DNA of 40,843 nt from positions 1 to 40,843 of IMG/VR virus record IMGVR_UViG_3300042113_000212; one strand, written 5' to 3'. The stretch's first letter is position 1. Each line of letters begins with the position of its first letter. The stretch comes from a virus. Positions 1-7,665 of this stretch are shown here, piece by piece. The notes beneath the pieces are model-generated. The model was not told the origin of the DNA. It was given only the letters and a program-made list of their open reading frames with translations, and did no database searches. Both the position numbers and the translations under genes were made by a program.

Positions 1-282
1 CATTAAGTCTTCAAAAGTTTCAAAAGCATTTCCAGTTCTAACTCCAAAAGATGCTCTGTCTTCAAGCCATATAACTTCCCCAAAGAAGTCTACATTTCCA
101 GTATAGCCAAACCTTACTCTGTCACCTTCATAGATTGGTTTTTTGTTCTTATCGTAGAGTTCGGTGAATTGCTGAACGATGTACTTATCATCTTCAAACA
201 AATCAGTATATGAACATTCTTTGACATCAATCCAATTTAATTTTGTATTATCCCATGCTCTGAATTTTAGTTCTCTATTCAT
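1..282 (-). CDS. YopX-like protein, cut by the window edge
   Basis: The frame opens at ATG 282 and runs off the left edge with no stop, so 94 codons are visible. It starts NRELKFRAWD and later has FTELYDKNKKPIYEGDRV, the two hallmarks of the YopX family of small phage proteins (FRAWD, then DKNxxxIYEGD). The family's molecular role is not established. It overlaps the stop of the upstream paralogue by 8 bases, so the two probably form a tandem duplication in one early operon. Confidence 0.8.
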   Translation of the reverse strand, partial: MNRELKFRAWDNTKLNWIDVKECSYTDLFEDDKYIVQQFTELYDKNKKPIYEGDRVRFGYTGNVDFFGEVIWLEDRASFGVRTGNAFETFEDLM

Positions 283-661
283 TTTTTAAAAGTTCACTAT
301 GTTCAAAAATATTTCCAATTACTTCAATGTCATCTCCACTCCATATACCTGCATATTCTTTTTCATTAATTTTTGAATGAAAGGCGGCGTCTATAAAAAC
401 TACTTCAGCTTCATAATTGTCGTTAATAAATTCTTTGGAATATGATCTAATGATATCGCCTTCATAAATTTCTTTTTTGTTCTTATCATATTCTCCAGTA
501 AATTGCTGAACAACATATTCATCACCACCAGAACCATTCTGAAGGTTTTGAAATTGTCCATTCAAAGTAAGAACATAATGTCCTTGATATCCTTTATCTG
601 GATAGGTGAATTGTTTTGCTAGTTTATCCCAAGCTCGAAATTTAAGGATTCTATTTTGCAT
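275..661 (-). CDS. YopX-like protein
   Basis: 128 residues. Residues 5-11 are ILKFRAWD-like and the middle holds FTGEYDKNKKEIYEGDII, the YopX signature. The C-terminus (EVIGNIFEHSELL) also fits the family ending in IGNIxEN. It is a diverged paralogue of the truncated protein downstream, carrying an extra insert before the FTG motif. It overlaps the preceding gene by 11 bases. Function unknown; YopX proteins are common phage accessory genes. Confidence 0.8.
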   Translation of the reverse strand: MQNRILKFRAWDKLAKQFTYPDKGYQGHYVLTLNGQFQNLQNGSGGDEYVVQQFTGEYDKNKKEIYEGDIIRSYSKEFINDNYEAEVVFIDAAFHSKINEKEYAGIWSGDDIEVIGNIFEHSELLKNE

Positions 662-1139
662 AATAGTCTAAAGCTTCTTGATACTGCTTTTCATTATATG
701 AACCATCTTCATAGCTGTCAACATAAAAAGTTTTAGGGATAAGAGGAAACTTGACTTTCATTCTGGACTTTCCGTTTGTATAACAATCTCCATCTGAATC
801 TCTCCATACTACAGCTTCTATGTAATAAGATGACCCATCTGAATTTTTAAATACTGCACCGTTTCTTATGTTTTGATATTTTGTATCATCTCCTAAACTA
901 GAAATATCTCCCCATTCATCGTCTTCTCCAGTCAGAGGAGTTAATGTTTCAAAATTTGCTAGAGTTTTAAACATATTTGCAACATAAGGAGCACTGAAAC
1001 CAGAATGTCCTTGTTTTGAAAATACTTCAATAAGTTCTAGAATACAATCGTATGCTAATTTATTATATCCTTCTTTTAGATCTTCTTCTGAATAGATAAG
1101 ACCTAGTTCTTTTTTTGCGTGTTTTAGTAGCTTACTCAT
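651..1139 (-). CDS. conserved phage protein, unknown function
   Basis: 162 residues, soluble, acidic. The centre carries LTPLTGEDDEW followed by a KYQNIRNGAVF stretch; this arrangement is common in uncharacterised phage proteins, but I know no function for it. The start ATG 1139 follows the preceding stop by 6 bases, with A-rich DNA and no Shine-Dalgarno. It overlaps the YopX gene downstream by 11 bases, consistent with one operon. Confidence 0.7.
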   Translation of the reverse strand: MSKLLKHAKKELGLIYSEEDLKEGYNKLAYDCILELIEVFSKQGHSGFSAPYVANMFKTLANFETLTPLTGEDDEWGDISSLGDDTKYQNIRNGAVFKNSDGSSYYIEAVVWRDSDGDCYTNGKSRMKVKFPLIPKTFYVDSYEDGSYNEKQYQEALDYYAK

Positions 1140-1145
1140 TAATTT

Positions 1146-1553
1146 TTAATTAAAATCTTCCAAAGAAAACCATTGTCTTTTGTTTCTCATTTCTTCAACC
1201 TTCCAATATGGAACTCCGTGTTTGTTTATAAATTCTCCAGTCATATGCCATATTGCTACAGTATAACCATATTTTTTAGATAAGTCAATATAAGGTTTTG
1301 CTTCTTTTTTAGTAAGAGTGGTATTAGAGACAATAACATCTTCCCCTCTTTGCATAGACTCTTCTGTTCTTTTTTGGCACTCTGCATGACAGTAACCAAG
1401 CCTTTTAGGATCAAAAAAATAGTTGCCATACAGATCAACCATCCATTGATCTGCTTCGAAATGATTGGTGATATTTTTTTCCTTTTTAAGTTTGTTAGCG
1501 AAAGTAGTTTTTCCTGAACCACTCGGACCACAGATAAGATAAAGAGTTTTCAT
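1146..1553 (-). CDS. P-loop kinase, polynucleotide-kinase-like
   Basis: 135 residues. The Walker A motif GPSGSGKTT is at residues 9-17, followed by the EADQW segment near 33-37 and VSNTTLTKKEAKPY near 75-88. This matches the single-domain 5' polynucleotide kinase/AAA_33-type family that phosphorylates RNA or DNA 5' ends. There is no phosphatase domain, unlike T4 Pnkp, but a metallophosphoesterase gene follows 3 bases downstream at 2240 and could supply it. The substrate is inferred, not shown. With the two RNA ligases in this window it would make an end-repair set. Confidence 0.75.
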   Translation of the reverse strand: MKTLYLICGPSGSGKTTFANKLKKEKNITNHFEADQWMVDLYGNYFFDPKRLGYCHAECQKRTEESMQRGEDVIVSNTTLTKKEAKPYIDLSKKYGYTVAIWHMTGEFINKHGVPYWKVEEMRNKRQWFSLEDFN

Positions 1554-1556
1554 TAT

Positions 1557-2240
1557 TTAAAAAGGATTTAAAGTATCTTTAGTATGATGATCAAATGTTT
1601 TATTTTCAATGTTTTTGAATTTATTTCTAATTTCACTAAAGGAAATAGGAATTGGTGAATTTTCTACACCAACATCAATAATCTTGCATTGGTATAAAAG
1701 TTTTCCAAGTTCGCTCTTATATAGATTCGAATGAGAATGACCATGTATCATCAAGCTTCCCTTACCTTGACCATTCCATGAGGCTAAAGCATAATGAGAA
1801 AGCACGATGGGTTGACCGCAAATCATAATTTCTAAATAATTTGGAACAAAATAAACTCTTTTATTATTAAAATCAAGATACCTAGTTCCATTTTCTTCCA
1901 ATGACTTGCTCAACAATTGCTTGTAACCAGCTGAATGATTGCCAGAAAAAAGATAAAGAGTTTTGAATGTCAACCTACTGAGAACATCTGTTAATCTTTC
2001 TTCTCCTTTAGTACCAAACATTATATCACCTAAATGAAAAATTTCAGACTCTTGATTGAGTTTATTGTTCCATCTGTTGATCAAAGTTTCATCGTGATCC
2101 TCTACGCAATCAAACCCTCTATTTTTCCACAAAGGGATTTCCCAGTGTTCGCACTTATGTCCTAAGTGCATGTCAGACCAAAAATAAACATTGGTATGTT
2201 CGATTTTAATAGGTTCCCAAAAATAGTTAGATATTTTCAT
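1557..2240 (-). CDS. metallophosphoesterase (calcineurin-like)
   Basis: I use ATG 2240 (MKISNYFWEP); a Met seven codons upstream is the alternative. From 2240 the product is 227 residues. The metal-binding motifs appear in order: SDMHLGH (about 22-28), LGDIMFG (about 70-76), SGNHSAGY (about 99-106), LSHYAL and IHGHSHSN. These define a dinuclear-metal phosphoesterase; the substrate cannot be read from sequence. It sits directly beside the kinase-like gene, suggesting paired phosphate removal and addition on nucleic-acid ends. Confidence 0.85.
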   Translation of the reverse strand: MKISNYFWEPIKIEHTNVYFWSDMHLGHKCEHWEIPLWKNRGFDCVEDHDETLINRWNNKLNQESEIFHLGDIMFGTKGEERLTDVLSRLTFKTLYLFSGNHSAGYKQLLSKSLEENGTRYLDFNNKRVYFVPNYLEIMICGQPIVLSHYALASWNGQGKGSLMIHGHSHSNLYKSELGKLLYQCKIIDVGVENSPIPISFSEIRNKFKNIENKTFDHHTKDTLNPF

Positions 2241-2445
2241 TAATTTTAAATTTAAAACCAAAAACCAATTCCATCATTTTTCTGTGAAAGATATTAGGCG
2301 TTTTAGTGAGAAAGAATATTACATTATCATTACCGAATGGTCTACATTCGCATTCAACTTTCTTTGGTTTATTGAAAATATTGTTCTGTATATATGTTAA
2401 ATCTTCTTTAACGGATGTCAATAGATATTTTGAATTATCGTCCAT
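2227..2445 (-). CDS. small protein, unknown
   Basis: 72 residues, with the segment VECECRPFGNDNVIFFLTKTPN in the middle and a C-terminal VFGFKFKINENI. The last 14 bases overlap the phosphoesterase start at 2240, typical translational coupling here. No family recognised. The C-terminal FGFKF resembles the FGFEF in the neighbouring gene at 2503-2712, so the two may be distant relatives. Confidence 0.55.
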   Translation of the reverse strand: MDDNSKYLLTSVKEDLTYIQNNIFNKPKKVECECRPFGNDNVIFFLTKTPNIFHRKMMELVFGFKFKINENI

Positions 2446-2502
2446 GTTTTTAATTTAGTCTTCAACCCCAATAGGTTCTCTCCAATTCACTACTCATAAT
2501 TT

Positions 2503-2712
2503 TTACGAACTATATTTTTTGTAATCGCTAAAAACCTGATCTAAACTATCTTTTAAAGATAGTGCTTCTTCAAAAGATAGAATTCTTCGACTTCTTTCTG
2601 TATCGCTTTCAATTGTAAATTCAAAACCAAATTCTTTGTTAAGAATCATTTTAGCTAGTTCGTTTTCTCCGTACTTTTTAGCGTATAAATTTACTGTAAT
2701 TTTATTTTTCAT
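2503..2712 (-). CDS. small protein, unknown
   Basis: 69 residues from ATG 2712 (MKNKITVNLYAKK); a longer version from 2751 would overlap the upstream gene more deeply. Contains NKEFGFEFTIESD and a helical, acidic C-terminus. No recognised domain. It overlaps the stop of the gene at 2702-2890 by 11 bases. Confidence 0.5.
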   Translation of the reverse strand: MKNKITVNLYAKKYGENELAKMILNKEFGFEFTIESDTERSRRILSFEEALSLKDSLDQVFSDYKKYSS

Positions 2713-2890
2713 GTTTTTCAACTTCATCCAATGGATTAAATCTACTTCCACAAAAACTTGAAACTAGTTCTATAACAGCATCTTCTCCATATGTCTGTTT
2801 TAAATTTTCTTGTGCTTCTTCCCAAGTCCAATTTTCTTCACGCGCAGCTCTTAAAAACTCACCATTTACTTTTGCTGTATATATTGTCAT
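2702..2890 (-). CDS. small protein, unknown
   Basis: 62 residues, Glu-rich and probably helical (REENWTWEEAQENLKQTYG). No family recognised. It lies in the run of short minus-strand genes and overlaps the next start. Confidence 0.5.
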   Translation of the reverse strand: MTIYTAKVNGEFLRAAREENWTWEEAQENLKQTYGEDAVIELVSSFCGSRFNPLDEVEKHEK

Positions 2891-2914
2891 AAATTATATT
2901 TCTTTCTTTCCAGT

Positions 2915-3130
2915 CTAACTCCTGTTTATTACTTCTAATTTTCCGAAAACATGAACGTCATTTGGATGTTTTTCCATTTCTTCGTTTAAAAATGGATTAT
3001 CTGGCAACATATTAAAATTACCTGAATCAACATTTTCCTTAATAAATGCGCAACCCTGATCTATACTAACATTAGGAAACCATCGAATTACTTTGTGTTT
3101 GTAAAATAAAAATACATCATTGTCGTTCAT
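2915..3130 (-). CDS. small protein, unknown
   Basis: 71 residues; contains DNPFLNEEMEKHPNDVHVFG. Its ATG at 3130 overlaps the stop of the upstream gene as ATGA, so both are probably translated in a coupled way. No known domain. Confidence 0.55.
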   Translation of the reverse strand: MNDNDVFLFYKHKVIRWFPNVSIDQGCAFIKENVDSGNFNMLPDNPFLNEEMEKHPNDVHVFGKLEVINRS

Positions 3131-3393
3131 ACTTTATATTTCTTTCTCTCTAGTCTAACTTCTTTTCTCTTCAAGTCAAGTTTTTTGATTTGTTCTTCGA
3201 GTTTCTTGTTTCTATGTTTTCCAAAATCGAAACGAAAAGTCCCAGTAAAGATTAGTCGCTCTTGAAGCCTTGAAATCTCTCTATCCAACTTTTGTAATTT
3301 TTTAAAAATGGTCGAAGAAGCACGACTCGAACGTGCGCCACTCATGCGTCCATGGTTGTTCTGTCCGCCTAAACTATTCTTCGAAATTTTCAT
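3127..3393 (-). CDS. basic coiled-coil protein with tRNA-derived N-terminus
   Basis: 88 residues. Codons 4-28 coincide with a tRNA-like sequence on the same strand (3309-3383), giving a Ser/Arg/Gly-rich N-terminus (SGARSSRASSTIF). The rest (residues 30-88) is a Lys/Arg/Glu-rich helix with heptad-like spacing and looks like a real protein. The stop is coupled to the next start (ATGA at 3127-3130), which supports translation. Either a tRNA gene became part of a coding region, or only a shorter C-terminal product is made; the only internal Met is at residue 17. Confidence 0.5.
   Translation of the reverse strand: MKISKNSLGGQNNHGRMSGARSSRASSTIFKKLQKLDREISRLQERLIFTGTFRFDFGKHRNKKLEEQIKKLDLKRKEVRLERKKYKV
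3309..3383 (-). pseudogene. tRNA-like sequence, probably a tRNA pseudogene
   Basis: Read on the minus strand, CGAAGAA pairs over 7 bp with TTCTTCG, followed by A and an encoded CCA. The T arm is canonical (GCACG-TTCGAGT-CGTGC). T8-A9, a D-arm stem GTTT/GAAC and a D loop containing GG are present. The anticodon arm is abnormal: no 5-bp stem with a 7-nt loop can be drawn, and the variable loop is about 1 nt. Total 75 nt including CCA. It lies inside the coding frame at 3127-3393. Most likely a decayed tRNA; a non-standard functional tRNA-like RNA is possible. Confidence 0.5.
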
Positions 3394-3594
3394 TTAAAGC
3401 TTGAATTGCTTATCGTTTCCAAAATGGATTGAGCAAAGTATATCCACGCATCCATAAATCTCTCTCATTAAATTGGCATGAGGGTTGCTAAAAAAGCTTT
3501 CTGGATAATCTAAACTAGTAGAAATAGAACGAACTGGTTCCAATGTTTCAGAGTCTTTTATTGTAATTTCAATAAAGTATCTTTTTTCTTTCAT
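3394..3594 (-). CDS. small protein, unknown; paralogue of 5519-5938
   Basis: 66 residues from ATG 3594 (MKEKRYFIEITIKDSETLE). An in-frame ATG at 3663 would add 23 residues. I prefer 3594 because its N-terminus aligns with that of the protein at 5519-5938 (MNKNKKYVFEIIVRETENLE), both continuing into a Cys/Ser-rich strand. Probably two copies of one small beta-rich phage protein. Function unknown. Confidence 0.55.
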   Translation of the reverse strand: MKEKRYFIEITIKDSETLEPVRSISTSLDYPESFFSNPHANLMREIYGCVDILCSIHFGNDKQFKL

Positions 3595-3678
3595 AATATT
3601 TTTTTTAATAATATTAAAGTTTTTTTTATCCCAAACATACTTTGTGTCTTCTGGATTCCTCATGCAATCAATATAGAA

Positions 3679-4017
3679 TTATTCGTAAGGCAAGTCAAGC
3701 AAATTTGTATCTTCTGGAAGAATCTCTACATTTACTCCAGCTTTTTTGGATCTTTCTATAATATCCTGTAAAACTCCGTGACCGTACATATTTGTCCCAT
3801 AAGCATCTGTGTGACATTTATAAACAGAACCAGAATAACCTTCAAACAAATAAAAATTTTCTTCTTTTGTGACTTTTGTGATTCCACTATTCAACTTCCA
3901 AGAATCGCCATTCAAATAGCCGCCATACCAACAAGCAAATACTTTATAAGTCAAAGGAAATTTCTCTCCATCAATCTTAACAACTAACCATTTATGAGGA
4001 ATATATTCATTATTCAT
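3679..4017 (-). CDS. conserved phage protein, unknown function
   Basis: 112 residues. Motifs KVFACWYGGYLNGDSWKLNSG and GYSGSVYKCH resemble a small protein that recurs in many tailed phages; no activity is known to me. It overlaps the preceding gene by 8 bases. Confidence 0.65.
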   Translation of the reverse strand: MNNEYIPHKWLVVKIDGEKFPLTYKVFACWYGGYLNGDSWKLNSGITKVTKEENFYLFEGYSGSVYKCHTDAYGTNMYGHGVLQDIIERSKKAGVNVEILPEDTNLLDLPYE

Positions 4018-4201
4018 ATTTCAATGAAGATTTTTCCAATGCTATTTTTGCAACATTTTTATACCATTCGACATTATTGAATGGCTCCTTATCAGAAGGA
4101 GCAATAGCAATTTCATTCAACGCTTCTTGAAGAATAAAATATTCTCTAGTAACTTCTACAGTTTGTTTTTGCCAATATGCTACGTATGCTGCGTCAATCA
4201 T
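4010..4201 (-). CDS. small protein, unknown
   Basis: 63 residues, mostly helical, with a Trp-Tyr pair in NNVEWYKNVAKIALEKS. No family recognised. It begins 3 bases after the stop of the membrane-protein gene upstream. Confidence 0.5.
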   Translation of the reverse strand: MIDAAYVAYWQKQTVEVTREYFILQEALNEIAIAPSDKEPFNNVEWYKNVAKIALEKSSLKYE

Positions 4202-4204
4202 GGT

Positions 4205-4570
4205 TTATTTTTTAATCATTTCTGCTGCTTTTTCTACAAGATAAACTTTTGGAGCGACTTTAATTTGAATCACATCTTTAACACTACAAAAAAGATTTAC
4301 AACTGAAAATACTACAATAGGAATAGTAAAAACGAGAGTTATAATCATCAATGGATGTTCATCTTCAAAAGATTCAACAAGATTCTTTTTAAATTTAATA
4401 CAAAGACCAAAAGTTATTACTAATAAAATTAAAATTCCTACAATGTTAATTAGTCCATTATAAAAATTCCAAATCAAAAATTCTTGAATAAACAAAGGAA
4501 CTTCTGCATTAGCCCAATTTGTTACATTGCTTGCTTGTTCAATTATCCAGTTTTGTATATTTTGATTCAT
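4205..4570 (-). CDS. two-helix membrane protein
   Basis: 121 residues. Two hydrophobic segments, about residues 39-58 (NIVGILILLVITFGLCI) and 74-93 (MIITLVFTIPIVVFSVVNLF), separated by a charged loop, then a basic tail with VAPKVYLVEKAA. There is no signal peptide. Small phage proteins with two helices and this APKVYL tail recur, but their role is unknown. A holin-like or membrane-modifying role is possible, but nothing specific supports it. Confidence 0.6.
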   Translation of the reverse strand: MNQNIQNWIIEQASNVTNWANAEVPLFIQEFLIWNFYNGLINIVGILILLVITFGLCIKFKKNLVESFEDEHPLMIITLVFTIPIVVFSVVNLFCSVKDVIQIKVAPKVYLVEKAAEMIKK

Positions 4571-4574
4571 AATT

Positions 4575-4802
4575 TTAATTTTCTATGATATCAAACCAGC
4601 AAAGTTCATATTCCAATTCACCAGTTTCTTCTAGCTTAACACCAGTTGAAGAAGATGCAACAGAAATTTCTTTGACGGTGTAAGTTTTTCCTACTTCTAG
4701 TTTCTTAGCATTTTCAATTCTATCTCTGAAGTAATGCCAAGTTCCAGCTTTTTTGAAGACTATTTGATCTCCAACTTTTGTGTTTTTGTAGTCTGCTCTC
4801 AT
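4575..4802 (-). CDS. small beta-rich protein, unknown
   Basis: 75 residues. The pattern VGKTYTVKEISVASSSTGVKL suggests a compact SH3-like barrel of the kind seen in small phage proteins; no ligand or activity is evident. Its ATG overlaps the upstream stop (4799-4802). Confidence 0.55.
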   Translation of the reverse strand: MRADYKNTKVGDQIVFKKAGTWHYFRDRIENAKKLEVGKTYTVKEISVASSSTGVKLEETGELEYELCWFDIIEN

Positions 4803-5200
4803 TTAATCAAATAGTCTATAAACTTTTGCATATTAGTCAAGTCTTCTTCTAAAATTCCTCGAATAGACAAAACAGGCGTTGGTCCAGAAAATCCTTTCCT
4901 ATCATGTAGTTCGGTTTCTGGATAATATCTCAAATCCATAACAAAATAATCTTCAAATACTGGTACAACTGCCTCTAGATATAATCTCCTATCAGTTGAC
5001 CATTTACTTCTAAAAGTAAACTGCCAGTGACAATAAGAATCTTGTTCTGGTTCATCCATGGATACAGACATATCTTTCCAACATCCAGAATATCTTCCAT
5101 CAGTATACCAAAGGTATTCAAAATGATGGAAGTTAAACTTTCTAAGTGTTTCTTGAATCTTTTCTGCTTTTTTAAAATATCTTATTGTGTTAGCATTCAT
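4799..5200 (-). CDS. conserved protein, unknown
   Basis: 133 residues, aromatic-rich (HHFEYLWYTDGRYSGCWKDM), probably a mixed alpha/beta fold. No recognised motif. It overlaps both neighbours by a few bases in the same operon. Confidence 0.55.
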   Translation of the reverse strand: MNANTIRYFKKAEKIQETLRKFNFHHFEYLWYTDGRYSGCWKDMSVSMDEPEQDSYCHWQFTFRSKWSTDRRLYLEAVVPVFEDYFVMDLRYYPETELHDRKGFSGPTPVLSIRGILEEDLTNMQKFIDYLIK

Positions 5201-5513
5201 AATCTTTTGTTTCTAATCTATCCTCCAACCAAGCCTTCAATGCCCAATGGTAATATGTATAATTTGGATCACCTTCGTAATGAAAGAAAGCATGACCGAG
5301 ATCAAAAATTACTTCTCTGTAAATCTTTTCTTTTAATCTTTTTAAATGTTTACAAGTAAAGCTTTTTAAACTAATCGAAGACTCCATGCCAAAGTCCCAT
5401 ACAAAATGCACTGCTCCTGTTACTCTGTTTACATAATAAACATCAAAATATATAGGTTCTTTGCAAGTAAAATGACCTAGTTCTTGAAATGTTTCTGGTA
5501 GATAGAGTTTCAT
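5190..5513 (-). CDS. conserved protein, unknown
   Basis: 107 residues; N-terminal MKLYLPETFQELGHFTCKEP and a Trp-rich C-terminus (YHWALKAWLEDRLE). No domain recognised. The stop overlaps the next start by 11 bases. Confidence 0.55.
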   Translation of the reverse strand: MKLYLPETFQELGHFTCKEPIYFDVYYVNRVTGAVHFVWDFGMESSISLKSFTCKHLKRLKEKIYREVIFDLGHAFFHYEGDPNYTYYHWALKAWLEDRLETKDYEC

Positions 5514-5518
5514 TATTT

Positions 5519-5938
5519 TTATATTTTTCTAAAACATCCTTTTTTCACAAGTCTATTCATAATTTCTTCTGAATAAGCAGAAACGAAATATCCTTCATCT
5601 TTAAATTTTTGCATGTTTACATTGTAGAAGGTGTTTGTGTATTTGTCTTTAACAAATATCTCCCCATCATCAACTCTCTCGTAGTATGTTTCTTCATTAT
5701 TTGTTTTTTGTGGAGCATTAACAAAAGGAGCTTGAGAATCTTTAAAATACTTCTCTAATTCTTTTTTAGGAAGATGATCTAGAAGAATATCTTTGCAATT
5801 TAAAATTTGTAAATCAGCTTTTCTTCCCTTTAGTTCTTCAAAAGTATAATCACAAGCCGTAATTGTTGAGCAGATTTTTTCTAGATTTTCTGTCTCTCTG
5901 ACAATAATTTCAAATACATATTTTTTGTTTTTGTTCAT
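5519..5938 (-). CDS. small phage protein, paralogue of 3394-3594
   Basis: 139 residues from ATG 5938, which overlaps the upstream stop as ATGA; a start at 5971 would run through that gene. The N-terminus (YVFEIIVRETENLEKICS) matches the gene at 3394-3594. It is followed by a longer charged region and a C-terminal YSEEIMNRLVKKG. Function unknown. Confidence 0.6.
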   Translation of the reverse strand: MNKNKKYVFEIIVRETENLEKICSTITACDYTFEELKGRKADLQILNCKDILLDHLPKKELEKYFKDSQAPFVNAPQKTNNEETYYERVDDGEIFVKDKYTNTFYNVNMQKFKDEGYFVSAYSEEIMNRLVKKGCFRKI

Positions 5939-6114
5939 TTTAAAATATCTTTGACCTGTTCTGGCGTCCAACCTTTTTGAATGGCTTCTTTAATAAGATT
6001 GGCTTTAATTTCTTTCTCTTTCACTTCAGTATATGCCAAACAGCCCATAAGAACTAAACTAAGAGCAATAAGAGATACACACGCTAGGTAGAAAGGATCA
6101 ATTTTTGTGTTCAT
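5935..6114 (-). CDS. single-pass membrane microprotein
   Basis: 59 residues. One hydrophobic helix at about residues 8-28 (YLACVSLIALSLVLMGCLAY), then a charged helical tail ending GWTPEQVKDILK. ATGA overlap with the downstream gene supports translation. LMGC could be read as a lipobox, but its position after a long hydrophobic stretch with little N-terminal charge makes a plain membrane anchor at least as likely. Confidence 0.55.
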   Translation of the reverse strand: MNTKIDPFYLACVSLIALSLVLMGCLAYTEVKEKEIKANLIKEAIQKGWTPEQVKDILK

Positions 6115-6117
6115 AAA

Positions 6118-6384
6118 TTATTTTCTAATTAAATCTTCGTAGTTTTTACCAAGTGTTTCCAAATAATGCGAAAAGTCATCAATTTGCTGATCATCATTGC
6201 TTATATTATAAATGTAATCGAAAAGATATTCTTCCCCCTCTTCAGTTAATTTTAATCCTTTAGACAATCTTTGAAAATAATCTTCTTGAACGTCTTGGAG
6301 TTTTTTAAAGAACTCTTTAACTTCATAGATTGCGTCTTCGGGGTGTTTTCCTTCTGGTGTATATGGCTTTGTATAATCACTCAT
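6118..6384 (-). CDS. small acidic protein, unknown
   Basis: 88 residues from ATG 6384 (MSDYTKPYTPEGKHPEDA), which overlaps the upstream stop as ATGA; the longer start at 6405 lies inside that gene. Helical and acidic. No recognised family. Confidence 0.6.
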   Translation of the reverse strand: MSDYTKPYTPEGKHPEDAIYEVKEFFKKLQDVQEDYFQRLSKGLKLTEEGEEYLFDYIYNISNDDQQIDDFSHYLETLGKNYEDLIRK

Positions 6385-6656
6385 GATTCTATTGTATAGG
6401 AACATTTGATTTTTACAAGCTCAAATTCCAAAAAATTTTCGTTACCATAATTTGCAGTATTATTAAATGAACTCCTTTTTAAAAACAATTCAAGATAATC
6501 TTTAGCTGCTACTATTAGACAATCCTTGAAATCTACTAATTCTATAGCAGTTGCAGTTAATTCTAAATCATCGTTTTTAAAATTAACCCATTTTTTTGTA
6601 GGTTTGTGACGAATTGCATATTTGTATTCTTCAAATGTATTATTTTCCATCGACAT
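6381..6656 (-). CDS. small protein, unknown
   Basis: 91 residues, with two candidate starts two codons apart (6656, 6650). Contains IRHKPTKKWVNF and a beta-rich C-terminus. It overlaps the membrane microprotein gene upstream by 17 bases. No family recognised. Confidence 0.5.
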   Translation of the reverse strand: MSMENNTFEEYKYAIRHKPTKKWVNFKNDDLELTATAIELVDFKDCLIVAAKDYLELFLKRSSFNNTANYGNENFLEFELVKIKCSYTIES

Positions 6657-6726
6657 TAATGTAACAATAAATAGCCCATGCTGTCAACACTAAAGTTAAA
6701 ATAAAAGAAAAAATTGCCATTGTCAT
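6640..6726 (-). CDS. membrane microprotein
   Basis: 28 residues, almost entirely one transmembrane helix (MAIFSFILTLVLTAWAIYCY). It begins immediately after the phosphoesterase stop region and overlaps the next gene. Short, but its location and hydrophobic profile match other microproteins in this window (12553-12633, 17552-17656). Function unknown. Confidence 0.4.
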   Translation of the reverse strand: MTMAIFSFILTLVLTAWAIYCYINVDGK

Positions 6727-6727
6727 A

Positions 6728-7390
6728 TTATTCGTGTTGTTTTAATTCTATATTTCCTCTATCATCTATCAAAGCATAGGTAATTGGCAAATCACATTGA
6801 GAACCTAAATTAACACATTCTATTCCACCAACATAATATTGTTTAGGTACATGCGTATGACCGAAACAAACCGCATCGTATTTGTTATTGTAACAGTATT
6901 GAGCAATTCTGACTGTCAAATCATGTGCTGCTCCGTGCCATGTTTTAATTTTGGTTTTAAGTTTTCTTGTAAGTTTTTGCTTCTTATCAATCTTTTGTAG
7001 AATATAGTATATACCAGAAGCAAGCTCGGTCAAGAAAGGTTTTGTGGTAATAAAGAAATCAAATTTATCTCCATGAGTAAATAAAATTCTTTTTTTGCCT
7101 ACTAATTCATTATACTCATCCACAAACTCAAAACCAAGAAGAGCCGAAATCGTTTCCAAGTCTTTATCGTGGTTTCCTTTAATAAAAATACATTTTTTAT
7201 TTTTTGAAATTTTTCGGAGGATAGATAAGATTTTCCATTGCTTCTTACAAAGTCTATGAATATTGTAACTATCCAATAAGTCTCCACATATTACAAGAGT
7301 ATCATATATTTCATTCTCCAGCAAATGCAGTGTCAAACTTGCTTGGCAAATTGGACTGCCTAAATGAATATCAGATAATGCTAAAATCAT
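6728..7390 (-). CDS. metallophosphoesterase, LpxH-like
   Basis: 220 residues from ATG 7390 (MILALSDIHLGS), two bases after the preceding stop. Motif order: SDIHLG (6-11), ICGDLLDS, IKGNHDKD, FTHGDKFD and FGHTHVPK. The overall pattern, with a basic linker between the fourth and fifth motifs, resembles UDP-2,3-diacylglucosamine pyrophosphatase relatives. The true substrate is unknown, and lipid A synthesis by the phage is not implied. It is one of four metallophosphoesterases in the window, none closely alike. Confidence 0.85.
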   Translation of the reverse strand: MILALSDIHLGSPICQASLTLHLLENEIYDTLVICGDLLDSYNIHRLCKKQWKILSILRKISKNKKCIFIKGNHDKDLETISALLGFEFVDEYNELVGKKRILFTHGDKFDFFITTKPFLTELASGIYYILQKIDKKQKLTRKLKTKIKTWHGAAHDLTVRIAQYCYNNKYDAVCFGHTHVPKQYYVGGIECVNLGSQCDLPITYALIDDRGNIELKQHE

Positions 7391-7392
7391 AA

Positions 7393-7665
7393 TTATTGTT
7401 TTCCGTATTTGCTCCAAAGAATTAACATTATGACAGATGATAATAAACCACCCAATGCACAAACAAAAACCCAAATGTTATTACTTCCAAATGTTGCATA
7501 TACTATAGAAAATATGTGACCCGAAACAACTAAACCCAAAGAACCAACCGATATGTCTTTGGCTGATTTGGTTTTATACGTTTTAATTATTTGTGGTACT
7601 GTACAAATCAAATAACAAAAAGTCATCAGCAATCCAGATGCTTGGTATATTAGTTCTTTAATCAT
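7393..7665 (-). CDS. SemiSWEET / PQ-loop membrane transporter
   Basis: 90 residues with three hydrophobic helices (about 7-23, 41-60, 64-83). The PQ-loop signature VPQIIKTYKTKSAKDIS ends helix 1 and leads toward helix 2, and SGHIFSIVYATFGSNN lies in helix 2. Size and layout equal one bacterial SemiSWEET protomer, which dimerises to pass sugars across the inner membrane. It sits immediately upstream of the phosphoesterase gene with a 2-base gap, so it is co-transcribed with ordinary phage genes. Whether it moves a sugar or another solute is not visible. Confidence 0.75.
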   Translation of the reverse strand: MIKELIYQASGLLMTFCYLICTVPQIIKTYKTKSAKDISVGSLGLVVSGHIFSIVYATFGSNNIWVFVCALGGLLSSVIMLILWSKYGKQ

